DNA from: Maribacter sp. 1_MG-2023
GTDB lineage: Bacteria > Bacteroidota > Bacteroidia > Flavobacteriales > Flavobacteriaceae
DNA length: 64,000 bases
Direction: 5' to 3'
Assembly (NCBI RefSeq): GCF_030547005.1
Contig: NZ_JAUOPN010000001.1
Location: 558,001 to 622,000 of the forward strand
Part shown: in pieces, positions 27,411 to 36,399 of the stretch
Layout of the letters: every line of letters starts with the position of its first letter
How positions within the stretch are numbered: the stretch's first letter is position 1
Position numbers and translations under genes: made by a program
Notes under the pieces: generated by a model
The model's input: only the letters and a program-made list of their open reading frames with translations
The model's database searches: none
What the model was told of the DNA's origin: nothing

Positions 27411-28275
27411 TTCTATTTTTCTTTTTTTCTTTTTCAGCTTTTTTTCTTTCTTTTCTCAATACCATTCCAGAAATATAAATACTTATTTGGTATAAAAATA
27501 TTACTGGTATAGCAACTATAATTTGACTTGTAACGTCTGGTGGGGTAATTACCGCAGAGAGTATCAAAACAACCACCAATGCAATTTTTCGATACTTTTT
27601 CATTAATTCTGGCGTAACCAAACCTACTTTGGTCAAAAAGAAAATGATAATTGGTAGTTCAAATAAAATACCACAAGCAAGCACAGATATTTTTAATGTA
27701 CCTATGTACGAATCTAAATCGAACTCGTTTAAAACGGAGTCACTTACAACGTAAGATCCTAAGAAGTTAATAGAAAGTGGTGCTACGATATAGTAACCGA
27801 ATAATACACCGATAAAGAATAAGATGGAGGCAATTAGAATAAATCCTCGTGAATTCTTGCGTTCGTTCGCATGAAGACCAGGACTAATAAACTTCCACAT
27901 TTCATATAAAATGTATGGAAAGCCAAGAATAACACCTGCCCAAATAGAGGTCCAGATGTGAGCTGAAAACTGTCCGCCCATTTCACGACTCTGTATAGAG
28001 AATGGAAATTCATCACCACAAAAAGAGGAATCTATTACTGTAAAAGATTGAACTTTATTTAACCACGTAGCGATATCACAAAAAAAGCGATACGTCGGAA
28101 AATCCATATTCTTAGGTCCGAAAATAATGGTGTCGAAAATGAAACCTTTCATCAAAAATGCAACACTTCCAATGATGACAACAGCTAAAACGGATCTAAT
28201 TAAGTGCCATCTTAATTCTTCTAAATGATCAAGAAATGACATCTCGTTTGGTGGCGTGGTAGTTTTGGAACTCAT
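27394..28275 (-). CDS. tatC: Sec-independent protein translocase TatC
   Basis: TatC binds the twin-arginine signal and is the core of the Tat export channel. The 293-aa protein has six membrane helices, the opening SFLDHLEELRWHLIRS (the conserved E-L-R signal-contact region), WAGVILGFPYILYEMWKF, and a basic C-terminal tail KKAEKEKKK. It has an inserted periplasmic loop of about 50 residues (with two Cys) between helices 1 and 2. It shares one base of overlap with kdsD upstream. tatA/B is not in this window. A Tat substrate (PhoD-like) is encoded at 22279. Confidence 0.96.
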   Translation of the reverse strand: MSSKTTTPPNEMSFLDHLEELRWHLIRSVLAVVIIGSVAFLMKGFIFDTIIFGPKNMDFPTYRFFCDIATWLNKVQSFTVIDSSFCGDEFPFSIQSREMGGQFSAHIWTSIWAGVILGFPYILYEMWKFISPGLHANERKNSRGFILIASILFFIGVLFGYYIVAPLSINFLGSYVVSDSVLNEFDLDSYIGTLKISVLACGILFELPIIIFFLTKVGLVTPELMKKYRKIALVVVLILSAVITPPDVTSQIIVAIPVIFLYQISIYISGMVLRKERKKAEKEKKKNRNVKPN

Positions 28276-29240
28276 TATAAAATACCTTCGTTTATTAAAT
28301 TATGTAAATGGATAACCCCAACATAGTTATCCTCATCCATGGCCAACAATTGTGATATTCCCTTTTTCTGCATGTGCTCTAAAGCTTTAATAGCCAAAGT
28401 GTTTGAAGGTATGGTTTTAGGGTTTTTGGTCATAATGTCTTCGGCAGTTAAGCCTTTAATATTATCATGCTTGTTTAGCATGCGTCTAATATCGCCATCC
28501 GTTACGATACCAACAACTTTTTCGCCATCAAGTACAGCAGTTACCCCTAACATTTTTTTAGAGATTTCTACAATTACTTTTTTTACCTCTTCATCTTTTT
28601 GAACTTGAGGTACTTGATTTTTGCTGACCAAGTCTGCAACTCTTAAATATAATCTCTTGCCTAAAGATCCACCTGGGTGGTATTTTGCAAAATCTGAACT
28701 GCTAAATCCTTTGATTTCTAAAAGCACAATTGCAAGGGCATCACCCATAACTAATTGTGCCGTTGTACTTGTTGTAGGTGCCAATCCGTTCGGGCAAGCT
28801 TCCTTATCAACGTGTGTATTTAAAATAAAATCTGCTTGTTTTGCCAAAAAAGAATCGGTGTTACCGGTCATGGCAATTAACTTGTTCGTACCTCTCTTTA
28901 TTAGTGGAACCAACATCTTAATTTCGGGTGTATTACCACTGTTAGAAATGCAGATAACTACATCATTATCTTGTACTGTTCCTAGGTCTCCGTGTATAGC
29001 ATCGCCAGCATGCATGAAAATTGCGGGAGTACCCGTAGAATTCATAGTAGCTACAATTTTTGTGGCAATGATAGCACTCTTTCCAATACCTGAAATGATA
29101 ACGCGCCCTTTTGCTTCAATAATGCAGTTTACGATACTAGCAAAATCATCAGTTAAAAGAGAGGAAAGTTGTGCTATAGCATCACGCTCAGTTTCAATGG
29201 TTTTTTTCGCTAAGCCAATAATGGTGTCCGTTGATATCAA
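28275..29240 (-). CDS. kdsD: Arabinose-5-phosphate isomerase
   Basis: KdsD/KpsF converts ribulose-5-phosphate to arabinose-5-phosphate, first step towards Kdo. The protein has a SIS domain (IISGIGKSAIIATKIVATMNSTG, MHAGDAIHGDLG, CISNSGNTPE) and two CBS domains (about 205-321). I place the start at the TTG at 29240, giving 321 aa. The frame extends to 29309, also a TTG, but a promoter -7 box (29297-29304) lies between, so that start would be upstream of transcription. A TTG at 29252 is an alternative. The gene is divergent from recQ. Confidence 0.9.
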   Translation of the reverse strand: MISTDTIIGLAKKTIETERDAIAQLSSLLTDDFASIVNCIIEAKGRVIISGIGKSAIIATKIVATMNSTGTPAIFMHAGDAIHGDLGTVQDNDVVICISNSGNTPEIKMLVPLIKRGTNKLIAMTGNTDSFLAKQADFILNTHVDKEACPNGLAPTTSTTAQLVMGDALAIVLLEIKGFSSSDFAKYHPGGSLGKRLYLRVADLVSKNQVPQVQKDEEVKKVIVEISKKMLGVTAVLDGEKVVGIVTDGDIRRMLNKHDNIKGLTAEDIMTKNPKTIPSNTLAIKALEHMQKKGISQLLAMDEDNYVGVIHLHNLINEGIL

Positions 29241-29296
29241 TCTATTATTCAAATTATGGATTGTATTCCTAAAAGAATGTATTATCTTTAAGATGA

Positions 29297-29304
29297 CAAA
29301 ATTA
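29297..29304 (-). promoter_or_regulatory. -7 promoter element, kdsD operon
   Basis: TAATTTTG on the minus strand matches TAnnTTTG. It predicts a transcript start near 29290 and a leader of about 50 nt to the TTG at 29240. Confidence 0.5.
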
Positions 29305-29369
29305 AACAAACTTAATTTTAAATGCCGATTATCGCATAATAATTTAGAAACGCCTAGCTAGGCAAATTG

Positions 29370-29377
29370 TAATTTTG
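29370..29377 (+). promoter_or_regulatory. -7 promoter element, recQ
   Basis: TAATTTTG matches TAnnTTTG on the plus strand and gives a leader of about 40 nt to the GTG at 29426. The kdsD and recQ elements are about 65 bp apart and face away from each other. Confidence 0.5.
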
Positions 29378-29425
29378 CTCGCTTATAAATTTTTAAAGTA
29401 AGTAGTGTCCCCTTAAATGTAAAAT

Positions 29426-31636
29426 GTGACTGACAGTAAAGAATTTGACAATATCGATTTACATTCCTCATTAAAAAAATATTTTGGTTTTTCTAAGTTT
29501 AAAGGACTTCAAGAGGAAGTAATCAAGAATGTTCTTCGGCAGAATAATACTTTTGTTATTATGCCTACAGGTGGTGGTAAATCAATGTGCTATCAATTAC
29601 CTGCCCTTATGCAAGAGGGTACGGCAATTATAGTTTCGCCATTGATTGCTCTAATGAAGAACCAGGTAGATGCCATTCGTGGTGTGTCTGCTGAAATAGG
29701 AGTTGCACATGTACTAAATTCCTCTTTGAATAAAGGGGAGATAAAACAGGTAAAACAAGATATAACCGATGGTATAACCAAATTGTTATACGTTGCACCA
29801 GAATCGCTGACAAAAGAAGAGAATGTAGAATTCTTACGCTCAGTTACGGTTTCTTTTGTAGCGGTAGATGAAGCGCATTGTATTTCTGAATGGGGTCATG
29901 ATTTTAGACCTGAATACAGAAACCTTAAATCGATAGTAGAGCGATTAGGAGATAATATTCCGATTATTGGTCTTACAGCTACTGCTACGCCTAAGGTACA
30001 AGAAGATATTATTAAGAATCTTGGTATTGGTGGTGCGAAGTTATTTAAAGCTTCGTTCAACAGACCAAACCTATTTTACGAAGTACGTACCAAGACAGAA
30101 AATATTGAAGCTGATATTATTCGCTTTGTAAAACAAAATTCGGGTAAATCAGGGATTATATATTGCCTAAGCCGTAAAAAGGTAGAGGAATTAGCGCAAG
30201 TTTTACAGGTAAACGGCGTAAGTGCCGTGCCATATCATGCAGGATTTGATGCGAAAACAAGATCAAAATATCAAGATATGTTCTTGATGGAAGACGTAGA
30301 TGTTGTAGTTGCTACCATTGCCTTTGGTATGGGTATCGATAAACCAGATGTACGTTTTGTAATTCACCACGATATTCCTAAAAGTATTGAAAGTTACTAT
30401 CAAGAAACAGGTAGAGCTGGTCGTGATGGTGGCGAAGGACATTGTTTGGCATATTACTCTTATAAAGATATTGAGAAGTTAGAAAAATTTATGTCGGGCA
30501 AACCGGTTGCTGAACAAGAAATAGGGAATGCGCTGTTACAAGAAGTTGTAGCATATGCAGAAACTTCTATGTCTAGACGAAAGTTTATGCTTCACTATTT
30601 TGGTGAAGAATTTGATGACATTAACGGCGAAGGTGCCGAAATGGATGATAATACCAGAAACCCTAAAGAGAAAGAAGAAGCTCAAGATAATGTTGAAAAG
30701 CTGCTTAAAGTAGTAACGGGTACTAGTGAGAAATTTAAATCTAAAGAGATTGTAAATGCTTTGCGTGGAAAAACAAATGCTATCATATCTTCGCATAAAA
30801 CCAACGAAAAAGAATTTTTCGGAATTGGTTCTGATAAAGATAAAAGTTATTGGATGGCGTTGATTCGCCAGACATTGGTTGCAGGATTTCTTAGAAAAGA
30901 GATAGAGCAATACGGTGTATTACACGTAACTGATAATGGTAAGGAATTTTTAAGTAAGCCATCATCTTTTATGATGACGAAAGATCATGTGTATAATGCA
31001 GAAAATGATAATGCCATTGTAGGTGCCGCTAAGTCTGGTGGTATTGCCGATGAGAAATTATTAAAGCAATTAAAAGATTTACGAAAAGCGCAGGCTAAGA
31101 AATTAGGCGTACCTCCGTTCGTAGTCTTTCAAGATCCTTCTTTAGAAGATATGGCATTGAAATACCCTATATCGCATGAAGAATTATTAAATGTACATGG
31201 TGTAGGTGAGGGTAAGGCAAAGAAATACGGTAAACCTTTTCTAGCCTATATTAATGCATATGTAGAGGAAAATGAAATAATTAGACCAGATGACCTTGTG
31301 GTCAAAAGTACAGGAGCTAATTCTGCCTTGAAATTGTATGTGATACAAAATGTAGATAGAAAATTGCCATTGTCTGATATTGCATCCTCTAAAGGATTAG
31401 AAATTCCGGATTTAATCAAAGAGATGGAGCAGATTGTATACAGTGGTACTAAATTGAATCTTAATTATTGGATTGATGATATCTTAGATGAAGATCAGCA
31501 AGAAGAAATTCATGATTACTTTTTAGAATCTGATACTGATGATTTAGAAGAAGCGATGTCTGAATTTGATGGTGAATATGAAGAAGAAGAATTGAGATTA
31601 TACCGCTTAAAATTCATAAGTGAGGTGGCGAACTAA
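29426..31636 (+). CDS. recQ: ATP-dependent DNA helicase RecQ
   Basis: RecQ unwinds DNA 3' to 5' in recombinational repair. The 736-aa protein has Walker A MPTGGGKSMCYQLP, the DEAH box (VAVDEAHCISEWGHDFRPEY), helicase motifs in TATATPKVQEDI and GIIYCLSRKKVEELA, and the Q-x-x-GRAGRDG block. RQC-like zinc/winged-helix region and an HRDC domain (about 535-610, with PPFVVFQD) follow. A C-terminal acidic tail extends about 110 residues beyond the HRDC. The start is GTG; an ATG two bases upstream is out of frame. A strong terminator follows. Confidence 0.95.
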   Translation: MTDSKEFDNIDLHSSLKKYFGFSKFKGLQEEVIKNVLRQNNTFVIMPTGGGKSMCYQLPALMQEGTAIIVSPLIALMKNQVDAIRGVSAEIGVAHVLNSSLNKGEIKQVKQDITDGITKLLYVAPESLTKEENVEFLRSVTVSFVAVDEAHCISEWGHDFRPEYRNLKSIVERLGDNIPIIGLTATATPKVQEDIIKNLGIGGAKLFKASFNRPNLFYEVRTKTENIEADIIRFVKQNSGKSGIIYCLSRKKVEELAQVLQVNGVSAVPYHAGFDAKTRSKYQDMFLMEDVDVVVATIAFGMGIDKPDVRFVIHHDIPKSIESYYQETGRAGRDGGEGHCLAYYSYKDIEKLEKFMSGKPVAEQEIGNALLQEVVAYAETSMSRRKFMLHYFGEEFDDINGEGAEMDDNTRNPKEKEEAQDNVEKLLKVVTGTSEKFKSKEIVNALRGKTNAIISSHKTNEKEFFGIGSDKDKSYWMALIRQTLVAGFLRKEIEQYGVLHVTDNGKEFLSKPSSFMMTKDHVYNAENDNAIVGAAKSGGIADEKLLKQLKDLRKAQAKKLGVPPFVVFQDPSLEDMALKYPISHEELLNVHGVGEGKAKKYGKPFLAYINAYVEENEIIRPDDLVVKSTGANSALKLYVIQNVDRKLPLSDIASSKGLEIPDLIKEMEQIVYSGTKLNLNYWIDDILDEDQQEEIHDYFLESDTDDLEEAMSEFDGEYEEEELRLYRLKFISEVAN

Positions 31637-31655
31637 GTAGTAGTTGTTATAATAT

Positions 31656-31703
31656 AAAAATCCCTTTGTAATTCTAATACTAGAATAGCAAAGGGATTTT
31701 TTC
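31656..31703. terminator. Bidirectional terminator between recQ and the CarboxypepD_reg gene
   Basis: AAAAATCCCTTTG pairs with CAAAGGGATTTTT, with an inner ATTCTA/TAGAAT stem. A-rich and T-rich flanks give a U-run on both strands. The two genes converge here. Confidence 0.9.
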
Positions 31704-31732
31704 TAAACACTACTTAAAGCTTTGAAAATTTT

Positions 31733-33046
31733 CTAACGTGCAGCTGTGCCGCCAATAACAGATTTATCTTTTCGTAATTGTCTTTGTATTTTTTTGATAG
31801 CAGATTCTATAGATTTTTCTGGTTCTATAATATTATACTCTCCCCAGAAATCTGGATCTGCAAAACCGATAGCTTCATCACTTAATATAATAGAAGACTT
31901 CATTCTATCTTTATATTTTGGAAAGGTATTGTCTGTATTCTTTTCCCAATCGGTAATTGCCATTTCACAGTTCATGCTGTAAACTGAATTGAACAAACGC
32001 TTATCCCAATTGATTTTGAATTCTAATAGCACATTGCTGTACCCATAATACCATTTGCCATCTTTTTCTCTATAATCTACGCGATACGATACTTCTGTTG
32101 GCCACACTTCTGCATTCTTAGGCTTTCTTCTCACAAACATTTGAGACGCCAATCTTTTATCTGTAATGTTAAGAGAGTAAATAGCACTGGTTAAAATCTT
32201 GTTTTCAGCATCAATATATAATTTACCATTATATAGAGGGTCGATTATTTCAGGCTTTTGCTTAAAATCGATAACATAAATCAATTGGTCATTTACCCGT
32301 GTAGAAGTATCAAACGAAAAGTCGTAATAAGCCAAAGTCTCCGCAGTGAAAATGTAATTAGGGTATTTCACCATATCCACAAATAAAGTGTTAAACGGAC
32401 CTCCTTGAAGTTTTAAAGCTACAGTGTCCAATTTAGTGTAGTCTGTGCTTTTACGTGCCTTGTAAAGTTCTAGTGCATCTGTCTTTTTAGAGGAATAGGG
32501 AGTTTTGTAAATATTTACTACCGCTTCAGACAAGCTTACATTAGTTCTTCTTTTTTTAATGGTTTCCCTGTAAAATGCCGTCATTACGGTACTTTCATTT
32601 AGGTAGTTATCACCTTTTCTGTTTAGAGTTTCTTTCACGAGGGCTTCTGCATCATTGGGAGCATCGATACGAGCTTCTGGTAATGCCATGACAAATTCCT
32701 TCATAAAGATTCTATTCTTCTCAAGGTCCAATTCGGTAATAACAATCTGTTTTGTTTTATAACCTAGAAAAGCAATTGTTAGTTTGTTGTCTGTATACTC
32801 ATTGGGGACTTTCAAAGAAAATTGACCTTCAGAGTTGGTGATGGTGGTTACATTGGTATTGTCTACGGTGAGTGTTGCGAAAATTAATGGTCTCTTACTG
32901 TCAGCGTCTAATACTTCACCAGCATATTCGGTGTAATTAGTAGTTTGTGCAAACATAGTGTTGACTCCGATTCCTATAAAAAGTAGAAATACGAATACAT
33001 ACTTGACAGCATAATATTTTGTTGAAAAAATGTTCTTTTGTATCAT
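31733..33046 (-). CDS. Secreted protein with CarboxypepD_reg domain
   Basis: The 437-aa protein has a signal peptide (FVFLLFIGIGVNTMFAQ). Residues about 38-120 form a carboxypeptidase regulatory-like beta sandwich (GEVLDADSKRPLIFATLTV, SEGQFSLKVPNEY), found at the N-terminus of many Bacteroidota outer-membrane proteins. The remaining 300 residues resemble the beta-rich region of DUF5686-like proteins (TAFYRETIKKRR), but there is no obvious C-terminal barrel or sorting signal. No TonB box is seen. Probably a periplasmic or surface protein; its job is unknown. Confidence 0.8.
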   Translation of the reverse strand: MIQKNIFSTKYYAVKYVFVFLLFIGIGVNTMFAQTTNYTEYAGEVLDADSKRPLIFATLTVDNTNVTTITNSEGQFSLKVPNEYTDNKLTIAFLGYKTKQIVITELDLEKNRIFMKEFVMALPEARIDAPNDAEALVKETLNRKGDNYLNESTVMTAFYRETIKKRRTNVSLSEAVVNIYKTPYSSKKTDALELYKARKSTDYTKLDTVALKLQGGPFNTLFVDMVKYPNYIFTAETLAYYDFSFDTSTRVNDQLIYVIDFKQKPEIIDPLYNGKLYIDAENKILTSAIYSLNITDKRLASQMFVRRKPKNAEVWPTEVSYRVDYREKDGKWYYGYSNVLLEFKINWDKRLFNSVYSMNCEMAITDWEKNTDNTFPKYKDRMKSSIILSDEAIGFADPDFWGEYNIIEPEKSIESAIKKIQRQLRKDKSVIGGTAAR

Positions 33047-33143
33047 GATGTTAGCTTTTCTTTTTAAGATAGTGATTTATAAAGAATTACAGCGATAATT
33101 TGTGTTAAATCGTTACAGCTGTGAATGAAGGAATTTAGATGGA

Positions 33144-33887
33144 TTATTTATTACTATCAAATGTTTTTGATGACGTACTCACTAATCTATTTATTTCTTT
33201 TAATTCTTCTTCGGTTAAATCTCTCCATTTACCAACGGGTACATCTAGCTTAACGTTCATTATTCTAATACGTTTCAATTTCTTAACCCTATAATCTAAA
33301 TATTCGCACATTCTACGAATTTGTCGGTTAAGACCTTGCGTAAGAATGATACGGAATTGATACGTACTCACCTCAAAAACTTCACATTCTCTGGTTACTT
33401 GGTCTAGCACAGGTATTCCTCTTCGCATCCTATTTAAAAAATCTATGGTAATAGGTTTATCCACAGTTACCAGATATTCTTTTTCGTGGTTGTTGCGAGC
33501 GCGAAGTATCTTGTTTACAATATCTCCATCATCGGTTAAGAAAATGAGTCCTTCGCTAGGCTTATCTAATCTGCCAATAGGGAAAATACGCTTCGGGTAA
33601 TTAATGTAATCTATAATGTTATCTTTTTCAACTCCGGTGTCTGTAGTACAAACAATGCCTACTGGTTTGTTGAATGCCAAATAGGTAGATTTTCCTTTTG
33701 ATTCTTTTATTAATTCGCCATCAACTTTAACCACATCGCCAGCTGAAATTTTAGTACCCATTTCTGGAACTTCTCCATTAATAGTTACTCTACCTTGGTC
33801 AATAAGTTTATCTGCAGCCCTACGTGAGCAATAACCTGCTTCACTGAGGTATTTGTTTATTCTAGTTTTATTGGCATTGTCTTGCAT
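33144..33887 (-). CDS. rluF: 23S rRNA pseudouridine synthase, RluF type
   Basis: The 247-aa protein has an S4 RNA-binding domain ([21 protein letters not shown]) and a RsuA/RluB-type catalytic domain with the aspartate in [15 protein letters not shown]. The block [20 protein letters not shown] is typical of RluF, which isomerises U2604 of 23S rRNA in E. coli; RluB/RsuA-type specificity cannot be excluded. It lies 22 bp downstream of the serine hydrolase gene and is likely in the same transcript. Confidence 0.9.
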   Translation of the reverse strand: MQDNANKTRINKYLSEAGYCSRRAADKLIDQGRVTINGEVPEMGTKISAGDVVKVDGELIKESKGKSTYLAFNKPVGIVCTTDTGVEKDNIIDYINYPKRIFPIGRLDKPSEGLIFLTDDGDIVNKILRARNNHEKEYLVTVDKPITIDFLNRMRRGIPVLDQVTRECEVFEVSTYQFRIILTQGLNRQIRRMCEYLDYRVKKLKRIRIMNVKLDVPVGKWRDLTEEELKEINRLVSTSSKTFDSNK

Positions 33888-33909
33888 AGTCAGCTTGCTG
33901 TTTCTAATG

Positions 33910-35037
33910 TTATTTTCGATTCACTTCTTGTAGGTATATCTCTCGTCCTAATTGCGCTAAAAAAGGAATTCCTATTTCGTCATACTCATAAGCGTCGTCA
34001 TTAAAGATACCATCTTTGTTTACTAATATTGTTGCAGTTAAAAGAAAGTCGATATTCTTTTCTGTATCTTTTATATATGCGCAATCGGTTAGCGTACCGT
34101 AGGCAAATCCTACTTTATTATAAATTTCAATATGCTCGGGTATGTCTTTCCTAGTGTCGCCATATATGAAAAACTTACAATAGCCATCGTAATATGTTGT
34201 TGGGTCATAACCGACTTTTTGCGGTACGGTATGCATCGCTTTTAACAAATGTGCTCTTTGTTCGGTACTAATATCAAAACGTTCTGATGCCTTAAAGTTC
34301 TCTGGAAATAGTACTCGTTTTAATAAGTTGTGTTGCGATTGAATAGGATAATAGTTTTTTAGGCTAAAATCAAAGGGGTCTTCAATTAATTCTTCATCTT
34401 CATAATAACCTATGCCCTTTTTAGTGTCTAGTAGTTCTAGCTTCTTAGGTGTTTTGTTGAGTAAAGATTTAGTGATGCCCGTTGTTGAATCGTTTAAATA
34501 AATGATTAAGGGTTTGGTTCTTAAGTCATCTGAATGATATCCTAATCGATGACTAAGTCTAACAGGTGCTATTCCTTTATTATTTAAACTCTCGTTGATG
34601 GCTTCGAATCCTAAAAACTCCACCAATCTATTATTTGCTAAATTATCGCTAACCGCAAAAATTTCAGAGATGTCATTTGCTACAGTACTTTCAATAGTAT
34701 CACCTTCTATGTAATATTTGGTGTTTATAGTTAAGCTGTCTATTTGATTGAGCTTGTCTAAAGCTAAAACGGCAGTTGGGAATTTAACCGTACTTGCAGG
34801 ATAAAAATACATGCTGCCGTTTACCTGAAAATCATAGTCGGTAAAAATGACGCTATCATTTCTTCTATCAATTTGTGTGTATCTAATTTGTACTTGATAG
34901 TTTTCAACGCTATCCATTACCCTTTTTATTTTTGGGTCATCAGAAGATAGTGCAACCTCAAGAAAATTTAAATTCTGTTTTTCTTGAGTGCAAGAAAATA
35001 ATAGAACACAACATATGTAAAGAAGAGAATGCTTCAT
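33910..35037 (-). CDS. Lipoprotein serine hydrolase, beta-lactamase class A-like
   Basis: The 375-aa protein begins with a lipoprotein signal ending LLFSC (Cys16). The catalytic SxxK is S82-T-V-K85 ([13 protein letters not shown]), followed by S130-D131-N132, and a KVGF element near the C-terminus in the place of KTG. This is the penicillin-binding/class A beta-lactamase fold. The long insert and lipid anchor suggest a peptidoglycan- or ester-active periplasmic hydrolase rather than a resistance enzyme, but substrate is not predictable. Neighbours are a small conserved gene upstream and rluF downstream. Confidence 0.85.
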   Translation of the reverse strand: MKHSLLYICCVLLFSCTQEKQNLNFLEVALSSDDPKIKRVMDSVENYQVQIRYTQIDRRNDSVIFTDYDFQVNGSMYFYPASTVKFPTAVLALDKLNQIDSLTINTKYYIEGDTIESTVANDISEIFAVSDNLANNRLVEFLGFEAINESLNNKGIAPVRLSHRLGYHSDDLRTKPLIIYLNDSTTGITKSLLNKTPKKLELLDTKKGIGYYEDEELIEDPFDFSLKNYYPIQSQHNLLKRVLFPENFKASERFDISTEQRAHLLKAMHTVPQKVGYDPTTYYDGYCKFFIYGDTRKDIPEHIEIYNKVGFAYGTLTDCAYIKDTEKNIDFLLTATILVNKDGIFNDDAYEYDEIGIPFLAQLGREIYLQEVNRK

Positions 35038-35052
35038 GTTACTATTTTTGTT

Positions 35053-35292
35053 TTATGGAGTGTAGACTTCGCCACGATGAGGTTTCAATAAATCTCTGAC
35101 TGTAATCATCTCTTTTTCTTCAACAACCATGAATGCAATGCTGTACATATCATTTAGTTCTTTAAAACCTGTAATATTCAAAGCAGTTTTCTCAGAAGCA
35201 ATGAATTCATTTAGGTGCTTAACATGATGTTCTGCCGTTTTTAATGCTGCAGGACCTCTAAAATCCCATATTAATTTTATCTGTCGGTTCAA
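35053..35292 (-). CDS. Small conserved protein of unknown function
   Basis: The 79-aa protein starts with TTG (there is no ATG or GTG in frame before an upstream stop at 35305-35307). It reads MNRQIKLIWDFRGPAALKTA, then AEHHVKHLNEF and a conserved-looking DLLKPHRGEVYTP end. The pattern is familiar as a short Bacteroidota conserved protein, but no domain or function is known to me. It is soluble, without cysteine. It is 15 bp upstream of the serine hydrolase, so probably the first gene of that transcript. Confidence 0.7.
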   Translation of the reverse strand: MNRQIKLIWDFRGPAALKTAEHHVKHLNEFIASEKTALNITGFKELNDMYSIAFMVVEEKEMITVRDLLKPHRGEVYTP

Positions 35293-35464
35293 GAATATGT
35301 AGTATTAGATTATAAAAATAAGTAGGCAAATTTACCTAAAAAATGGCAGCTTATAACCAGTTTCTAATGACATTACTATTTTGTGAATCGCTATTTTTAA
35401 TTGATTATTGGCTATTTGTTATATCTTGTAAGCCCTAAAAACGTGTTAAGTAAATCGTTAAGTA

Positions 35465-35495
35465 TTTGCACACGATTTGGTTATTACTATTTTTG
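35465..35495 (+). promoter_or_regulatory. Bacteroidota-type promoter, PPIase operon
   Basis: TTTG (35465-35468), 19-nt spacer and TATTTTTG (35488-35495). The transcript would start close to 35500-35503, so an ATG at 35500 would be leaderless and 35518 is the better start. Confidence 0.65.
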
Positions 35496-35517
35496 CTCGA
35501 TGTTTTTTAAGAAATCA

Positions 35518-36399
35518 ATGTTTTTACTCCGCAAATTTTATCCTATTGTAACGATAGGGCTTTTTTCTATTGTCTTTGTTTCATGCGACGGTCTCTTTAA
35601 GAAAGATGATGAGAAAAAGGTCATTGCTAGAGTGGGTGAGTCTTTTTTGTATCAAGATGATTTAGCTCCGCTATTAACTGAAAATATGACTAAAGGCGAT
35701 AGTGCTTCTTTTGCTATCAATTATATAAATAATTGGGCATCTAAGCAATTGTTGTTGTCTAAGGCTAAGATTAACTTATCTGAAGAAAAATTAGCTGAAT
35801 ATAATGCACTTGTAGATGACTACCGAACAGAATTGTATACCGGAGTTTATAAAGAGGCATTGGTAGCACAGGCAACTGATTCAGTTATTACAGATGAACA
35901 ATTAAATACGTTCTATAATAATGCCAAAGAGAATTTTAAACTGAAAGAAAAAATTGCAAGAATACGTTTTGTCGCTTTGCCGAAGGGATTTTTAGATCAA
36001 GATGAGGTAGGTAGACGATTAAAAAGTTTTAAAAAAGATGACATTCGATATTTAGATTCTATTGGTGTTCAGTTTACTAAATTGAATTTTAATGATTCTA
36101 TTTGGGTGCGTTATAATAGAATATTCGAAGAAATACCGCCGATAACGGCAGACAATGCCAATAAGTACTTAAAAAATTCACAATTTTTTGAATTGGAGGA
36201 TTCAATCGGGGTATATTTGGGAAAAATAGAGGAAACTAAAGATGTTAACGACATTGCACCTTTGTCCTTTATTAAGCCTACAATTGAACAAGTATTATTA
36301 AGTCGTAGAAAGATGGACTACCTACGCAAATTAGAAACTGAATTATTAGATGAAGCAATCAAGGATAATGAATTTGAAGTTTTCGAAAACAAAAAATAG
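35518..36399 (+). CDS. Peptidylprolyl isomerase-family lipoprotein
   Basis: The 293-aa protein has a lipoprotein signal (MFLLRKFYPIVTIGLFSI, then FVSCDGLF). The rest is helical and acidic with an N-terminal SurA-like half (VIARVGESFLYQDDLAPLL) and a C-terminal region that looks like a degenerate parvulin domain (FKLKEKIARIRFVALPKG). I see no active-site histidine motif, so chaperone function without isomerase activity is likely. It overlaps the following SurA-like gene by 32 bp. It probably helps outer-membrane protein folding. The start is set by the promoter at 35465-35495. Confidence 0.8.
   Translation: MFLLRKFYPIVTIGLFSIVFVSCDGLFKKDDEKKVIARVGESFLYQDDLAPLLTENMTKGDSASFAINYINNWASKQLLLSKAKINLSEEKLAEYNALVDDYRTELYTGVYKEALVAQATDSVITDEQLNTFYNNAKENFKLKEKIARIRFVALPKGFLDQDEVGRRLKSFKKDDIRYLDSIGVQFTKLNFNDSIWVRYNRIFEEIPPITADNANKYLKNSQFFELEDSIGVYLGKIEETKDVNDIAPLSFIKPTIEQVLLSRRKMDYLRKLETELLDEAIKDNEFEVFENKK

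Noticed and set aside
28621-29361. A 246-codon open frame antisense to kdsD
   Set aside because: It is a mirror of the SIS/CBS coding frame; its protein shows no domain, and kdsD is unmistakable.
30536-30910. A 124-codon minus frame inside recQ
   Set aside because: Rich in Phe/Ile runs that come from the reverse complement of Glu/Lys-rich RecQ sequence.
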